NCBI RefSeq assembly: GCF_011303555.1
Contig: NZ_CP049868.1
Location: 3,100,001 to 3,164,000, forward strand
From: Pedobacter sp. HDW13
GTDB lineage: Bacteria; Bacteroidota; Bacteroidia; Sphingobacteriales; Sphingobacteriaceae
Direction of reading: 5' to 3'
DNA length: 64,000 nt
Shown here: in pieces, positions 1-9,274 of the stretch
Layout of the letters: every line of letters starts with the position of its first letter
Numbering within the stretch: the stretch's first letter is position 1
The notes under the pieces: generated by a model
Seen by the model: the letters and a program-made list of their open reading frames with translations, nothing else
Databases searched by the model: none
Told to the model about the DNA's origin: nothing
Made by a program: the position numbers and the translations under genes

Positions 1-71
1 TACCTCTAATGCTTTTGGAAGTCTTTTCATTGGTTTTACAGGAAGAGAAAATTATTTTGGTTGAAGGTCAT

Positions 72-434
72 CTAACTAAAAGCTCCAAAGTGCCACAAAA
101 TCCCGGAAGGATCGTGCAGGAAACACTCACTGCCCCATTCTTGATGGCGGATGGGCGTAAGCTTTACATTTTGATATCGGCTGGGTAAATCGAGCGCAAC
201 CAGTTCATTATAATAACGGTCTACATTATCAACTTGCATAAAAACCATGGTGTTATTAATCCAGTCTTTTACATAAGCATTTTGGAGATAAAAGGCCAGA
301 TTACCAGTTTTAAAAACCGACATATGTGCGCTTAAAGTAGTTTCTTCGAAACCCAGGTCACGGTAAAAGCTTCTCGATATTTCAAAATCTTTTGCGCCGA
401 TAAAGGGGCGGATGGATGTTGCTTTGTGGTTCAT
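72..434 (-). CDS. VOC family protein (glyoxalase/bleomycin-resistance fold)
   Basis: A 120-residue single-domain protein. The N-terminal PFIGAKDFEISRSFYRDLGF stretch is the usual first beta-alpha unit of the vicinal-oxygen-chelate fold, and the end (FLHDPSGILWHFG) matches the closing strand, where the D-P-x-G-x-x-W/E signature is typical. The last metal-ligand position of true glyoxalases (E) is not obvious here: the sequence reads ILWHFG, so the substrate, and whether metal is bound at all, are open. It lies 4 bp downstream of the small membrane-protein gene at 439-804 on the same strand and is probably cotranscribed with it. Length is normal for the family. Fold assignment is fairly sure; function is not known. 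Confidence 0.75.
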   Translation of the reverse strand: MNHKATSIRPFIGAKDFEISRSFYRDLGFEETTLSAHMSVFKTGNLAFYLQNAYVKDWINNTMVFMQVDNVDRYYNELVALDLPSRYQNVKLTPIRHQEWGSECFLHDPSGILWHFGAFS

Positions 435-438
435 ATCG

Positions 439-804
439 TTATAATTGATTATTAATATTCTTATTCAAGTATAGTTTGCCGGCTAGAATTGATGTGGGAG
501 CAAAAATAAATATAGCCAAAAGCTGTGTCCAATGGCTTCCACTTGCGCTGAAAAGTGAAAATGTTGCAAAGCCGGCAATAATTATAGCTAAAACATAATT
601 CAGATTTAGATTACTGGTTTTGGCAATCAGCCCTAATACGTAACCGCTTAAGGCAGCAAAGCAAGTTCCATAAAGTAGTGTAAGCAGCTTGAAAAACATT
701 GATGCATCGGCATGTGGTTTTTGCCCTGATAATTTGAAAAGCAAAAGTGACGATATAACAAAAATAGCATAGCCAGCTAAAACGGCTAAAATTTTTCTGA
801 TCAT
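439..804 (-). CDS. Small integral membrane protein, unknown function
   Basis: A 121-residue protein with about four hydrophobic segments (roughly residues 5-25, 35-58, 66-88 and 92-112), joined by short loops, so it should be an inner-membrane protein. The start MIRKILAVLAG looks like a normal membrane-anchor start. No catalytic motif was seen and I do not recognise the family. It is the first gene of a probable two-gene unit with the VOC gene at 72-434. The gene is divergent from yceI, and the 206 bp between them should hold both promoters. Confidence 0.6.
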   Translation of the reverse strand: MIRKILAVLAGYAIFVISSLLLFKLSGQKPHADASMFFKLLTLLYGTCFAALSGYVLGLIAKTSNLNLNYVLAIIIAGFATFSLFSASGSHWTQLLAIFIFAPTSILAGKLYLNKNINNQL

Positions 805-942
805 GTAAAAAAGGTTTAACGAATATAAGCCTAAATATGCCTGGAGATTTAATTCACATTAAAAAGTAAACAAATTAAACCTTTATTATAAATCTGCAGT
901 CAATAGAATGATTTTAAATAAATCCGATTATTTTTGAAAAAC

Positions 943-987
943 TTAACATAGGTCAATAACAACAGGTAATCGGTTGATCTATATTTG
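943..987 (+). promoter_or_regulatory. yceI promoter region with operator-like inverted repeat
   Basis: The -7 element TATATTTG (980-987) fits the Bacteroidota consensus TAnnTTTG perfectly and lies 23 bp before the yceI start codon. There is no TTG at the expected -33 distance. Instead TTAAC-ATAG-GTCAA (943-956), an imperfect inverted repeat, lies just upstream. The same 11 bases TTAACATAGGT occur upstream of hemH (28546-28556). A regulator binding there is inferred, not shown. Confidence 0.5.
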
Positions 988-1010
988 TATCAAATTAAAA
1001 AACCAGAAAA

Positions 1011-1598
1011 ATGAAATTAAAAATCTCTTCAATCTTTTTATTAGCAGCAGTTGTGGCTTTGTCAGCTTTTAAAAACCCTACTAAACCAGTTACCTATACT
1101 GTAGATGCAGCAAAATCGACCATTACTTGGGTTGGTAAAAAAGTAACAGGTTCTCACAACGGAACAATCGCTTTACAATCAGGTTCACTTGCTGTAAACG
1201 GTAAAAGTGTAACAGGTGGTACTTTCACCATCGATATGAACTCGATTAAAGATGCTGATGGCAGCGCAAAATTAGAAGGTCACTTAAAAGCAGACGATTT
1301 CTTCGGTGTTGCTAAATTCCCAACTTCAACTTTTGTAATTACTAAAGTAGCTGGTAGCGGTGCTAATGTAACTGTTTCAGGTAACTTAACCATTAAAGGT
1401 ATTACTAAGCCATTAAGTTTCCCTGCAACTGTAACACTTAATGCTGATGGTACTGCTTCTGCTTTAGCTGGTAAAATCGTGGTAGACAGAACTAAATATG
1501 ACATCAAATATGGTTCTAAGTCATTCTTTGATAGCATTGGCGACAAAGCAATCAACGATGAGTTTGAATTAGCTGTGAAATTAGTAGCTAAAAAATAA
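1011..1598 (+). CDS. YceI family protein (lipocalin-like, exported)
   Basis: A 195-residue protein with an N-terminal signal peptide (MKLKISSIFLLAAVVALSAF). The mature part shows the YceI beta-barrel pattern: YTVDAAKSTITWVGKK at the start, GSLAVNG and GGTFTIDMNSI in the middle, HLKADDFFGVAKFPTSTF as the most typical motif, and a closing FELAVKL strand. YceI proteins bind isoprenoid-like lipids in the periplasm; the ligand here is unknown. Given the carotenoid and ispH genes further along, an isoprenoid ligand is plausible but only inferred. The gene is monocistronic, with its own promoter and a strong terminator. Confidence 0.9.
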   Translation: MKLKISSIFLLAAVVALSAFKNPTKPVTYTVDAAKSTITWVGKKVTGSHNGTIALQSGSLAVNGKSVTGGTFTIDMNSIKDADGSAKLEGHLKADDFFGVAKFPTSTFVITKVAGSGANVTVSGNLTIKGITKPLSFPATVTLNADGTASALAGKIVVDRTKYDIKYGSKSFFDSIGDKAINDEFELAVKLVAKK

Positions 1599-1625
1599 GT
1601 TCCTTTAGTTTCGGAAAAAAAATAG

Positions 1626-1656
1626 AGCCCTGGCAATTGCCGGGGCTTTTTGTTTT
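1626..1656 (+). terminator. Rho-independent terminator of yceI
   Basis: The stem AGCCCTGGC / GCCGGGGCT (9 bp, one G-T pair) with loop AATT is followed by CTTTTTGTTTT. It starts 28 bp after the yceI stop codon. Confidence 0.85.
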
Positions 1657-1785
1657 ACCACCAAAGACAGTGAGTTTTACACAGAGAATACTGTGGTATT
1701 ATTGCTTTATGTGCTCTGTGCCTCTCTTTGTGTGCTTTGTGGTTAAAAAATAAGAGATTCTGGTCTGCGCCAGAATGACAGAACA
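1657..1785. repeat. Two dispersed intergenic repeats between yceI and the MBL gene
   Basis: The first (about 1657-1746) begins ACCACCAAAGACAG and ends GTGCTTTGTGGT, giving near-inverted ends, with CACAGAG/CTCTGTG arms inside. The second (about 1755-1785) is a hairpin TTCTGG-tctgcg-CCAGAA followed by TGACA. It resembles the GAT-CTGAA...TTCAG-ATGACG elements at about 6262 and 11512. These look like REP-type non-coding elements; no ORF is present. Confidence 0.5.
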
Positions 1786-1815
1786 GGAACTTTGCGATTA
1801 AAAATTAAGAAAATC

Positions 1816-2580
1816 TTACCTTATCTTAAATCCACCCTCTATTTCATCTACGAAGCCTGTTGCTGCACTTTTACTGTGGTAAAAAAGACACTCCCAGTTT
1901 TCTTCAGCTGCTCTTCTACCAAATTCTTTGCGGAGTTCCATTGCCTTACGACCATCGAAATCGTATTTCGCAATGAAGTTTTTAACCAGTTCTTCCGGTT
2001 CAGGTAGTACATCGCCTCCAAAAAATACCTTTTGTTTGCCTTCTGTTAAAAGAAAAATCTGGTGGTTAGGGCAGTGGGCACCCGTAAATTCGTAAGCAAT
2101 GCTTTCATTAATTGCACCGTCGCCCTCTACAAAAGTTAACTGGGCATTGCGTTGTACAAATTCGAAAATATCAGCATGATACGAGGTTGATGTACTGCTA
2201 AATGCAGTTTCCCATTCACCACGGTTAATAATATGCTCCGCATCAGGGAAACTTAGCTCGGTTTTAGTACCCAACTGGTGGATCATACCACCCGAGTGAT
2301 CGTAATGTAAATGCGACATTAAAACCTTAGTCACATCGGTAGGATCGAAGCCTGCATTTCTGATGTTTTTATGTAAAATGAGTTCGCCGTGATCGTCGCT
2401 AAACCCCAAACCCGTATCGAAAAGGACCAGGTCGTTTTTAAGTTCAACCAAAAAAGGTTGTACGTTGATAAACAGCGAGGCGGGTCTGTCTTTAAAATGG
2501 TGGATGGCAGGATCGAATGGCACAAATTTTTTTGTTGCATCAACTGAATAGGTGCCTTCGTAAAGGGTGTGGACTTGCAA
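1816..2580 (-). CDS. MBL-fold metallo-hydrolase
   Basis: A 254-residue cytoplasmic protein of the metallo-beta-lactamase superfamily. The metal-binding HxHxDH signature is present as HLHYDHSGG near residue 90, followed by a further ligand in FTGAHCPNHQ near residue 170 and a GGDVLPEPE segment near residue 190 that supplies the bridging aspartate. The order fits the quorum-quenching lactonase/hydrolase branch rather than true beta-lactamases or RNase Z. There is no signal peptide. The substrate cannot be read from the sequence. The gene is alone on its strand and divergent from the sulfatase, with 124 bp between them. Confidence 0.85.
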   Translation of the reverse strand: MQVHTLYEGTYSVDATKKFVPFDPAIHHFKDRPASLFINVQPFLVELKNDLVLFDTGLGFSDDHGELILHKNIRNAGFDPTDVTKVLMSHLHYDHSGGMIHQLGTKTELSFPDAEHIINRGEWETAFSSTSTSYHADIFEFVQRNAQLTFVEGDGAINESIAYEFTGAHCPNHQIFLLTEGKQKVFFGGDVLPEPEELVKNFIAKYDFDGRKAMELRKEFGRRAAEENWECLFYHSKSAATGFVDEIEGGFKIR

Positions 2581-2704
2581 AATGTAAATCTTTAATGTTT
2601 CTACAAAGGTAACAATCTAAATAACAGTATTTGTTTTAGTAAAAGCTTGGATACTTCCTTTTTTTGTAAAATATGATTGCTAAATTTCAGGCAAATTATT
2701 CTTT

Positions 2705-4030
2705 ATGAGCATCCGTGTTTTGATTTTATTGCTGGTTTTTGGCTTTTCTAACCGTTTATTTGCCCAGCAGCGTCCAAATGTAATTATCGTGCTGGCCGAT
2801 GATATGGGTTATGCTGATATTTCGTGCTACGGAAGCCCACTGATTAAAACACCTTTTTTAGATGGGATGGCAGCAAAAGGAATAAAGGCAACCAATTTTG
2901 TAACTACTTCACCAACCTGTACCCCTTCGAGGGCATCGTTATTAACCGGAAGGTATTGCAGCCGGATGGATTTGCCGAGGCCAATAGGACCAGGTGAAAA
3001 AGCCGGAATGCCTGAAGACGAAATTACCATTGCACAAATGCTAAAACAATCTGGCTATGTAACTGCATTAGTTGGTAAATGGCACTTGGGCGATCATGGT
3101 GTTTCGTTGCCTAACAAAAAAGGTTTTGACGAGTTTTATGGTTTGTTATATAGTCACGATTACCGGGCACCTTATGTAAAAACCGATACCACCATTAAAA
3201 TTTTCAGAAATACCAAACCCGAAATTTATAAACCGCACGATAGTATTTTAACCAGTTCTTACACACGCGAGTCGATTAATTTCATTAAGAAAAATGCAGC
3301 AGCTAAAAAGCCATTTTTTCTTTACCTGGCTCAGAATATGCCGCATTTACCGGTTGCCTTTGCTGCACAGAAAAGCCGCAAAACACCATCAGCAGGTGGT
3401 GAGCTGGGCGATGTGATTGAGGATATGGATGCTGGTTTGGCGCAAATCTGGAAACAGGTAGTAGCATCAGGACAGGCCGACAATACGATTTTTATTTTTA
3501 CCAGCGATAATGGCCCATGGATTAATGCACCATCAAGAATGTACCAGGATGGTTTTACCAAATTTTACCATGTAGGTTCGGCTGGTGTTTTCAGGGGATC
3601 GAAAGGCATTTCTTACGAGGCTGGTCATCGGGTACCATTTATTGTATATTGGAAAGGCCATACGCTTACCGATACGCAATTAACAAAACCGATTTCGAAT
3701 TTAGACGTTTTTCCTACGCTGGCCGATTGGACCAAAAGTAAACTTCCGCAACGGGTATATGATGGCGAATCTATTTCTGCTTTGCTAACCACTAAAAATT
3801 ACAATAAGCCCCATCGTCCGATTTACTACCACAATTACGTTTTAGAAGGTGTAAAAGATGGAGATTGGAAATTGAGGATTACCAAAAACGATAATAAAGA
3901 ACTAACGGAGTTGTATAATCTTTCATGGGATCCCGCTGAGCGTGTTAATCTGGCCGATGATGCGAAATATGCAGCTCAAAAAGAATATTTATTGAAACTT
4001 TACCAGGAATATCCGGGGAATTCGAAATAA
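2705..4030 (+). CDS. Secreted sulfatase (type I, formylglycine-dependent)
   Basis: A 441-residue protein with a signal peptide ending near residue 20 (RLFAQQ). [16 protein letters not shown] gives the first metal-binding aspartates, and CTPSR at residues 72-76 is the CxPSR motif whose cysteine is converted to formylglycine. LLTGRY follows. GKWHLG and [10 protein letters not shown] carry further active-site residues. The C-terminal domain has the typical DGDWKLR and [12 protein letters not shown] strands. It should remove sulfate esters from a polysaccharide or aryl substrate in the periplasm. No anSME gene is nearby. The preferred substrate is unknown. The gene is followed by three direct repeats. 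Confidence 0.92.
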   Translation: MSIRVLILLLVFGFSNRLFAQQRPNVIIVLADDMGYADISCYGSPLIKTPFLDGMAAKGIKATNFVTTSPTCTPSRASLLTGRYCSRMDLPRPIGPGEKAGMPEDEITIAQMLKQSGYVTALVGKWHLGDHGVSLPNKKGFDEFYGLLYSHDYRAPYVKTDTTIKIFRNTKPEIYKPHDSILTSSYTRESINFIKKNAAAKKPFFLYLAQNMPHLPVAFAAQKSRKTPSAGGELGDVIEDMDAGLAQIWKQVVASGQADNTIFIFTSDNGPWINAPSRMYQDGFTKFYHVGSAGVFRGSKGISYEAGHRVPFIVYWKGHTLTDTQLTKPISNLDVFPTLADWTKSKLPQRVYDGESISALLTTKNYNKPHRPIYYHNYVLEGVKDGDWKLRITKNDNKELTELYNLSWDPAERVNLADDAKYAAQKEYLLKLYQEYPGNSK

Positions 4031-4043
4031 GATATTATAATAA

Positions 4044-4387
4044 TTTCTCCCGCAGATTTAAGGGATTGAAACACAGATATCATTAATGTAAGGCATTAAT
4101 ATTTTAAATCTGTGTTTTTTTGCGCCATCAGCGGGAAATAAGATACTGTGCTACTGTCTTTAAGTTTCTCCCGCAGATTTAAGGGATTGAAACACAGATA
4201 TCATTAATGTAAGGCATTAATATTTTAAATCTGTGTTTTTTTGCGCCATCAGCGGGAAATAAGATACTGTGCTACTGTCTTTAAGTTTCTCCCACAGATT
4301 TAAGGGATTGAAGCACAGATATTATTGATGCAAGGCATTATTGTTTATAAATCTGCGTCTCTTTCTGTTTAATCAGTGGGAAATAAT
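4044..4387. repeat. Three tandem copies of a 121-bp palindromic element
   Basis: Units start at 4044, 4165 and 4286, a period of exactly 121 bp. The first two are almost identical over the whole period; the third has drifted and ends near 4387. Each unit folds as nested hairpins: an outer arm TTTCTCCCGC against GCGGGAAA, an inner arm ACACAGAT / ATCTGTGT, and an ATTAATG / CATTAAT core. The arrays lie between the sulfatase and recJ. The remaining bases to 4522 hold only the recJ upstream region. No reading frame of note is present. Confidence 0.9.
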
Positions 4388-4522
4388 GAATCAGATAGTA
4401 TTAGTTGCCGTACTCTTAAAGAGGTATCACACTACATTGGTGAGGTGAAAACTATTACTATGTAATGATTGCTGCCGTCGTATCCAATTAAAATGTATAT
4501 TTACTGTTCGGAAACAGAATAA

Positions 4523-6223
4523 ATGGAAAAAAGATGGGTGCTTGCGTCAAATTGTGATGATGCTACTATAACTACGATTGCAGAACAACTGAATATAGAT
4601 CGCTCGTTGGCGCAGATATTGGTACAACGGAATATTTGCGATTTCGATCAGGCAAAAGATTTCTTCCGACCGGATTTAGACCATCTGCATAATCCTTTCA
4701 TAATGAAGGATATGGATGCTGCAATATCCAGGATAGAAACTGCTCTGGCTACTCACGAAAAAATCCTGATTTATGGCGATTACGATGTAGATGGTACCAC
4801 TTCGGTAGCATTAGCCTTCAGTTTCTTTTCTCAGTTAACTTCAAATATTGAATATTATATTCCAGATCGTTACCTGGAAGGGTATGGCATTTCTACTACT
4901 GGTATAGACTATGCCAGTGAAAATGGATTTACTTTAATTATTGCGCTCGATTGTGGGATAAAATCAATTGATAAAATTGATTATGCCAATACTTTAGGTA
5001 TCGATTTTATTATTTGCGATCACCATTTACCTGGAGATGAATTACCTAAAGCCGTTGCTGTTTTAGATCCCAAACGATCAGATTGTGCATATCCTTTTAA
5101 AGAGCTTGCCGGCTGCGGTATTGGTTTCAAACTAGCGCAGGCATATGCACAAAAACACCAATTGCCTAAAGAAACGTATCTACGGTATCTAGATCTGGTG
5201 ATGGTGAGTATCGCAGCGGATATTGTGCCCGTTGTTGGCGAGAACCGGATTTTAGCGCATTATGGTTTAAAAAAGTTAAACACCAATCCCTGCGAAGGCT
5301 TACGGGCTTTAATGGAAGTTTCGGGCAAGACCGAGAATTATACCATTACCGATGTTGTTTTTACGCTCGGGCCGCGGATTAATGCTGCGGGTAGGATCGA
5401 TCATGCAAAACATGCAGTGGCTATGCTGCTTTGCCAGGTAGACGGAAATGCTTCAGAACAGAGCGAGCTGATTAATCTTAAAAATACAGAGCGTAAAACC
5501 TACGACCAGGACATTACCCGCGAAGCTCTGGCTTTAATTGGTGATAGTGAAATTCTGATTAACAAAAAAACCACTGTTGTATTTAATGAAAACTGGCACA
5601 AAGGTGTGATTGGGATTGTAGCCTCACGTTTAACTGAAAAATATTACCGTCCAACCATTGTGCTTACCAAATCAAACGGTCATGTTGCTGGTTCATGTCG
5701 TTCGGTAGTGGGTTTCGATTTATACGAAGCCTTGAGTGGCTGTGCAGACTTACTGGATCAGTACGGTGGTCATAAATTTGCAGCGGGTTTAACCATGCAG
5801 GAGCATAATGTTGGTGCTTTTGCGGATAAATTTGAAGAAATTGTATCAGCCAGCATTACTGAAGAGTTGCTAACCCCAATGATTAAGATCGATGCAGGAA
5901 TAGAACTGGCACAGATTGATGGCAAATTTTACCGGGTTTTGGCACAAATGGGGCCATTTGGCCCCGAAAATATGGCGCCTATTTTTGTTACCCATGGGGT
6001 ATACCTGGCACAACATGCCATGGCAGTTGGTGCAAATCACTTAAAAATTAATATAAAACAACAAAATTCGCCTATTTTTGAGGGCATCGCATTTGGGTTG
6101 GGAGAATTTCAAAACCTCCTGGAGCCAAGAGCTCCTTTCTCCATATGCTATACCATTGAAGAAAATGTATGGCGCGAGAAGAGGCGTTTGCAATTGAATA
6201 TTAAAGGAATAAAAGTTAATTAA
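4523..6223 (+). CDS. recJ: Single-stranded-DNA-specific exonuclease RecJ
   Basis: A 566-residue protein of normal length for RecJ, a 5'-3' exonuclease acting on single-stranded DNA in RecF-pathway recombination and mismatch or base-excision repair. The DHH phosphoesterase domain shows DYDVDGTTS near residue 92, the CDHHLPG motif near residue 168 and [11 protein letters not shown] near residue 235. The DHHA1 domain carries GVIGIVASR and the closing GGHKFAAG motif near residue 418. A C-terminal OB domain follows. The cytoplasmic protein starts MEKRWVLAS, a common start in Bacteroidota RecJ. Its upstream region adjoins the 121-bp repeats. Confidence 0.95.
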   Translation: MEKRWVLASNCDDATITTIAEQLNIDRSLAQILVQRNICDFDQAKDFFRPDLDHLHNPFIMKDMDAAISRIETALATHEKILIYGDYDVDGTTSVALAFSFFSQLTSNIEYYIPDRYLEGYGISTTGIDYASENGFTLIIALDCGIKSIDKIDYANTLGIDFIICDHHLPGDELPKAVAVLDPKRSDCAYPFKELAGCGIGFKLAQAYAQKHQLPKETYLRYLDLVMVSIAADIVPVVGENRILAHYGLKKLNTNPCEGLRALMEVSGKTENYTITDVVFTLGPRINAAGRIDHAKHAVAMLLCQVDGNASEQSELINLKNTERKTYDQDITREALALIGDSEILINKKTTVVFNENWHKGVIGIVASRLTEKYYRPTIVLTKSNGHVAGSCRSVVGFDLYEALSGCADLLDQYGGHKFAAGLTMQEHNVGAFADKFEEIVSASITEELLTPMIKIDAGIELAQIDGKFYRVLAQMGPFGPENMAPIFVTHGVYLAQHAMAVGANHLKINIKQQNSPIFEGIAFGLGEFQNLLEPRAPFSICYTIEENVWREKRRLQLNIKGIKVN

Positions 6224-6233
6224 ACAAAATCGT

Positions 6234-6304
6234 TATCCTGTCCCGATTTTATCATCGGGATCAGGATCTCTTGAGTGAGATGCTGAATCAAGTTCAGCAA
6301 GACG
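6234..6304. repeat. Dispersed intergenic repeat ahead of lptB
   Basis: Two hairpins follow each other: TCCCGAT-tttatc-ATCGGGA (6241-6260), and GATGCTGAA / TTCAGCA with CAAG between, ending AGACG. The same architecture (CAGGATCTCT, then GAT-CTGAA...TTCAG...GACG) is found at about 11512-11582, and the CCCGAT/ATCGGG core recurs at 45686-45706. The element supplies a spurious in-frame ATG at 6271 ahead of the true lptB start. Confidence 0.7.
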
Positions 6305-6318
6305 GAGTGGATCGATAT

Positions 6319-7059
6319 ATGATACTAAGAGCCGAAAATCTGGTTAAAAAATATAAACAGCGTACTGTTGTAAACAATGTTTCGTTCAATGTAAACCAAG
6401 GCGAGATTGTTGGTTTGCTGGGACCTAACGGAGCGGGTAAAACCACTTCCTTTTATATGATTGTAGGGTTAATTAAACCTAACGAAGGACGTATTTTTTT
6501 AGAAGAAGAAGATATTACCGAAGATCCAATGTACCGCAGGGCGCAGAAAGGAATTGGTTATCTGGCTCAGGAAGCTTCGGTTTTTAGGAAACTTACTGTA
6601 GAAGATAATATTCTTGCCATTTTGGAAATGAGCGACATGAGCAAGGAAGAACAGAAAGATAAACTCGAAGAGCTGATTAACGAGTTTAGCTTGCATAAAG
6701 TGCGCAAAAACCGTGGCGATTTATTGTCGGGAGGTGAGCGTCGCCGTACCGAAATTGCACGTGCTTTAGCAGCTAACCCCAATTTCATTTTACTCGATGA
6801 GCCCTTTGCCGGGGTAGACCCTATTGCGGTAGAAGAAATCCAGGGTATCGTGGCTAAGCTGAAACACAAAAATATCGGCATTCTGATAACCGACCACAAC
6901 GTACAGGAAACCCTTTCTATTACTGACAGGGCTTACCTGCTTTTTGAAGGAAAAATTTTAGAGCAAGGCGTACCTGAGGTACTGGCCGAAAATGAAATGG
7001 TACGAAAAGTATATCTGGGATCGAATTTCGTATTAAAACGCAAGAAATTTGATGTTTAA
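6319..7059 (+). CDS. lptB: LPS export ABC transporter ATPase LptB
   Basis: The ATPase of the LptB2FG complex that extracts LPS from the inner membrane. Walker A is [10 protein letters not shown] near residue 37, the Q-loop follows, the signature motif is LSGGERRR near residue 137, and Walker B is [12 protein letters not shown] near residue 157. The LSGGERRR form, together with [15 protein letters not shown], is characteristic of LptB. I place the start at 6319 ([12 protein letters not shown]) and not at 6271, because the 16 extra residues ([12 protein letters not shown]...) are translated from a dispersed repeat. From 6319 the product is 246 residues, the normal LptB length. It could be cotranscribed with recJ, 95 bp upstream. 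Confidence 0.93.
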   Translation: MILRAENLVKKYKQRTVVNNVSFNVNQGEIVGLLGPNGAGKTTSFYMIVGLIKPNEGRIFLEEEDITEDPMYRRAQKGIGYLAQEASVFRKLTVEDNILAILEMSDMSKEEQKDKLEELINEFSLHKVRKNRGDLLSGGERRRTEIARALAANPNFILLDEPFAGVDPIAVEEIQGIVAKLKHKNIGILITDHNVQETLSITDRAYLLFEGKILEQGVPEVLAENEMVRKVYLGSNFVLKRKKFDV

Positions 7060-7229
7060 TCCACAGGTTGCTGATAGAATATTGTTAATCAAAACAAATT
7101 TTAATTTCGGGTGTTGCCTAAACTTTATGCTGAAACGAATTACTGTAAACCAGGGTGCTGTAAATAAAAGAATGTACATAGATGTAGAAACTTTTGATAA
7201 GATGATGTTCATTAATTTTAACCTTTAAG

Positions 7230-8747
7230 ATGGCAATTGTAAATTCGATTTTTACCTGGTTAATGAAAAAGCGGATCCACCAGATCGAGCTTTTTATGAA
7301 ATATCCACACGATGTTCAGGAAGAATGGTTCCACACGCTGGTTGATAGTGCCGAAAACACCGAATGGGGCAAACTGTACGATTACAAGACCATTTTAACC
7401 GTACAGCAATATCAGGAACGCGTTCCCATCCAAAATTACGATACTTTAAAGCCCTACATTGAGCGTATGTTGAATGGTGAGCAGAATATCCTTTGGCCGT
7501 CAGATATCAAGTGGTTTGCTAAATCATCAGGTACTACCAGCGACAGGAGCAAATTTATTCCTGTTTCGGAAGAAAGCCTTGAAGAATGCCATTTCAAAGG
7601 TGGTAAAGACATGCTTTCTATTTATTGCAATAACCGGCCCGATAACCAGATGTTTACCGGTAAGAGTTTGGTTTTAGGCGGAAGCCATCAGGTAAACCAA
7701 TTAAACGAAGATTGCTTTTACGGCGATTTATCGGCAGTGCTGATTAAAAATCTGCCAATATGGGCCGAGTTTTACCGCACCCCAGATATGTCTATCGCTT
7801 TGATGGACAATTATGAAATAAAAATGGATAGGATGGCTGAGGCCACTATCAACGAAAATGTAACCAGTATTTCGGGAGTACCTACCTGGACCATCGTACT
7901 GGCCAAAAAAGTACTCGAACTAACAGGCAAAAGCAATTTACTAGAAGTTTGGCCCAATCTCGAAGTATATATTCACGGTGCGGTAAACTTTGCGCCTTAC
8001 CGCGAACAGTTTAAACAACTCATCCCTTCTCCTGATATGTATTATCTGGAGACCTATAATGCCTCAGAAGGATTTTTTGGTATCCAGGATCAGGACGATT
8101 CAGATGAAATGCTGCTGATGCTGGATTATGGTATTTTCTACGAATTTGTGCCCATGGAGCATATTGGTGAAGAGAATCCTAAAGCATTGGTGCTGGGCGA
8201 AGTGGAGTTGCATAAAAACTATGCAATTGTAATTTCTACCAACGGAGGTTTATGGCGCTATATGATTGGCGACACCATTCAGTTTACCTCGCTGGCACCC
8301 TACCGCATTAAAATTACTGGCCGTACCAAACACTTCATTAATGCATTTGGCGAAGAGGTGATTATCGATAATGCCGAACAAGCCTTAACCAAAGCCTGCC
8401 AGGAAACCGGCGCCGAGATTAAAGATTATACTGCGGGACCAATTTATTTTAAAGGAGAGAAGGCAGGTGGTCACGAATGGATTATTGAGTTTGATAAACA
8501 ACCTAACGATTTTGAAAAGTTTGTAGACATTATGGATCAAACGCTGCGCGAAGTAAATTCTGATTACGATGCCAAGCGCTTTAAGGATATGGCACTCTGC
8601 CGGCCTAAAGTACACAACGCACCGGTCCACACGTTCTACAACTGGTTAAAGGCAAAGGACAAGCTGGGTGGACAACACAAAGTACCGCGACTGGCTAACG
8701 AGAGGAAGTATGTTGATGATATTTTGGAGATGATGAAAAATGCTTAA
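7230..8747 (+). CDS. GH3 auxin-responsive promoter family protein (acyl-adenylating fold)
   Basis: A 505-residue protein of the GH3 family, whose plant members conjugate acyl acids to amino acids through an acyl-adenylate. The adenylate-forming motif appears as FAKSSGTTSDRSKFIPV near residue 95. YNASEGFFGIQ near residue 275 and YRIKITGRTKHFINAFGEE near residue 365 are the other conserved GH3 segments, the latter leading into the mobile C-terminal lid. The cytoplasmic protein has no signal peptide. Bacterial GH3 homologues are common in Bacteroidota and their substrates are mostly unknown. It follows lptB by 170 bp and the start ATG is 1 bp after a small ORF stop at 7228. Confidence 0.9.
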   Translation: MAIVNSIFTWLMKKRIHQIELFMKYPHDVQEEWFHTLVDSAENTEWGKLYDYKTILTVQQYQERVPIQNYDTLKPYIERMLNGEQNILWPSDIKWFAKSSGTTSDRSKFIPVSEESLEECHFKGGKDMLSIYCNNRPDNQMFTGKSLVLGGSHQVNQLNEDCFYGDLSAVLIKNLPIWAEFYRTPDMSIALMDNYEIKMDRMAEATINENVTSISGVPTWTIVLAKKVLELTGKSNLLEVWPNLEVYIHGAVNFAPYREQFKQLIPSPDMYYLETYNASEGFFGIQDQDDSDEMLLMLDYGIFYEFVPMEHIGEENPKALVLGEVELHKNYAIVISTNGGLWRYMIGDTIQFTSLAPYRIKITGRTKHFINAFGEEVIIDNAEQALTKACQETGAEIKDYTAGPIYFKGEKAGGHEWIIEFDKQPNDFEKFVDIMDQTLREVNSDYDAKRFKDMALCRPKVHNAPVHTFYNWLKAKDKLGGQHKVPRLANERKYVDDILEMMKNA

Positions 8748-8845
8748 ATTCAATAAAAGATAAAAACATCTGGCATTTAGATTGTTTCATCAAATGAGCC
8801 GATACAATATGATGCTTTTGGCCGTTAATTTATAATACATCCAGC

Positions 8846-9274
8846 ATGAAATTGAACAGGCAAAAAATATTAGATTTCTTTAAAAAATCTGAGGGCAAGG
8901 CAACGGTGATCTTGAATGATAAAACCAGGGCCAGCAAAACAATTAAGGATGCACTGGGCAAAGCTGTAACCAATAAAGGCGATTTAGAAGGCATTTGGGC
9001 TAAGCTGGTGCTGTTGTTTGCCGTTGCAAAAGATTATGTAAACGGTAGCTATACCGAAATTCCGAAACGATCGATCGTTGCCATTTTAGGTGGCCTGGTT
9101 TATTTTTTGTCGCCCGTTGATGTGATCCCGGATTTTATACCCGCTTTAGGTTTTATTGATGATATATACATCTTAAACCTGGTGTACAGGCAGGTGCTTA
9201 AAGACCTCGAAAAGTATAAGGCCTGGAAAGATGCACAGGCAAAAATAATAGATGTATATGGCTCAACCAGATAA
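8846..9274 (+). CDS. YkvA/DUF1232 family membrane protein
   Basis: A 142-residue protein carrying the DUF1232 signature GGLVYFLSPVDVIPDFIP near residues 90-107, followed by GFIDDIYIL. The segment is hydrophobic and forms one membrane hairpin; the N-terminal half is soluble and basic. Its biochemical role is not established. The last 23 bases overlap the start of the DUF2752 gene at 9252, so the two are translationally coupled. This gene, DUF2752 and the CCC-motif gene form a probable three-gene unit. Confidence 0.85.
   Translation: MKLNRQKILDFFKKSEGKATVILNDKTRASKTIKDALGKAVTNKGDLEGIWAKLVLLFAVAKDYVNGSYTEIPKRSIVAILGGLVYFLSPVDVIPDFIPALGFIDDIYILNLVYRQVLKDLEKYKAWKDAQAKIIDVYGSTR

Noticed and set aside
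2..64. Short open frame at the window start ending TGA
   Set aside because: It has only about 20 codons, could be the end of an outside gene, and shows no motif.
1657..4400. CRISPR array
   Set aside because: The 121-bp repeats are too long, few and palindromic, and have no spacers.
7127..7228. 33-residue frame (MLKRITVNQGAVNKRM...) ending one base before the GH3 start
   Set aside because: Placement is suggestive of a leader, but the sequence is not convincing and no pairing or attenuator was seen.
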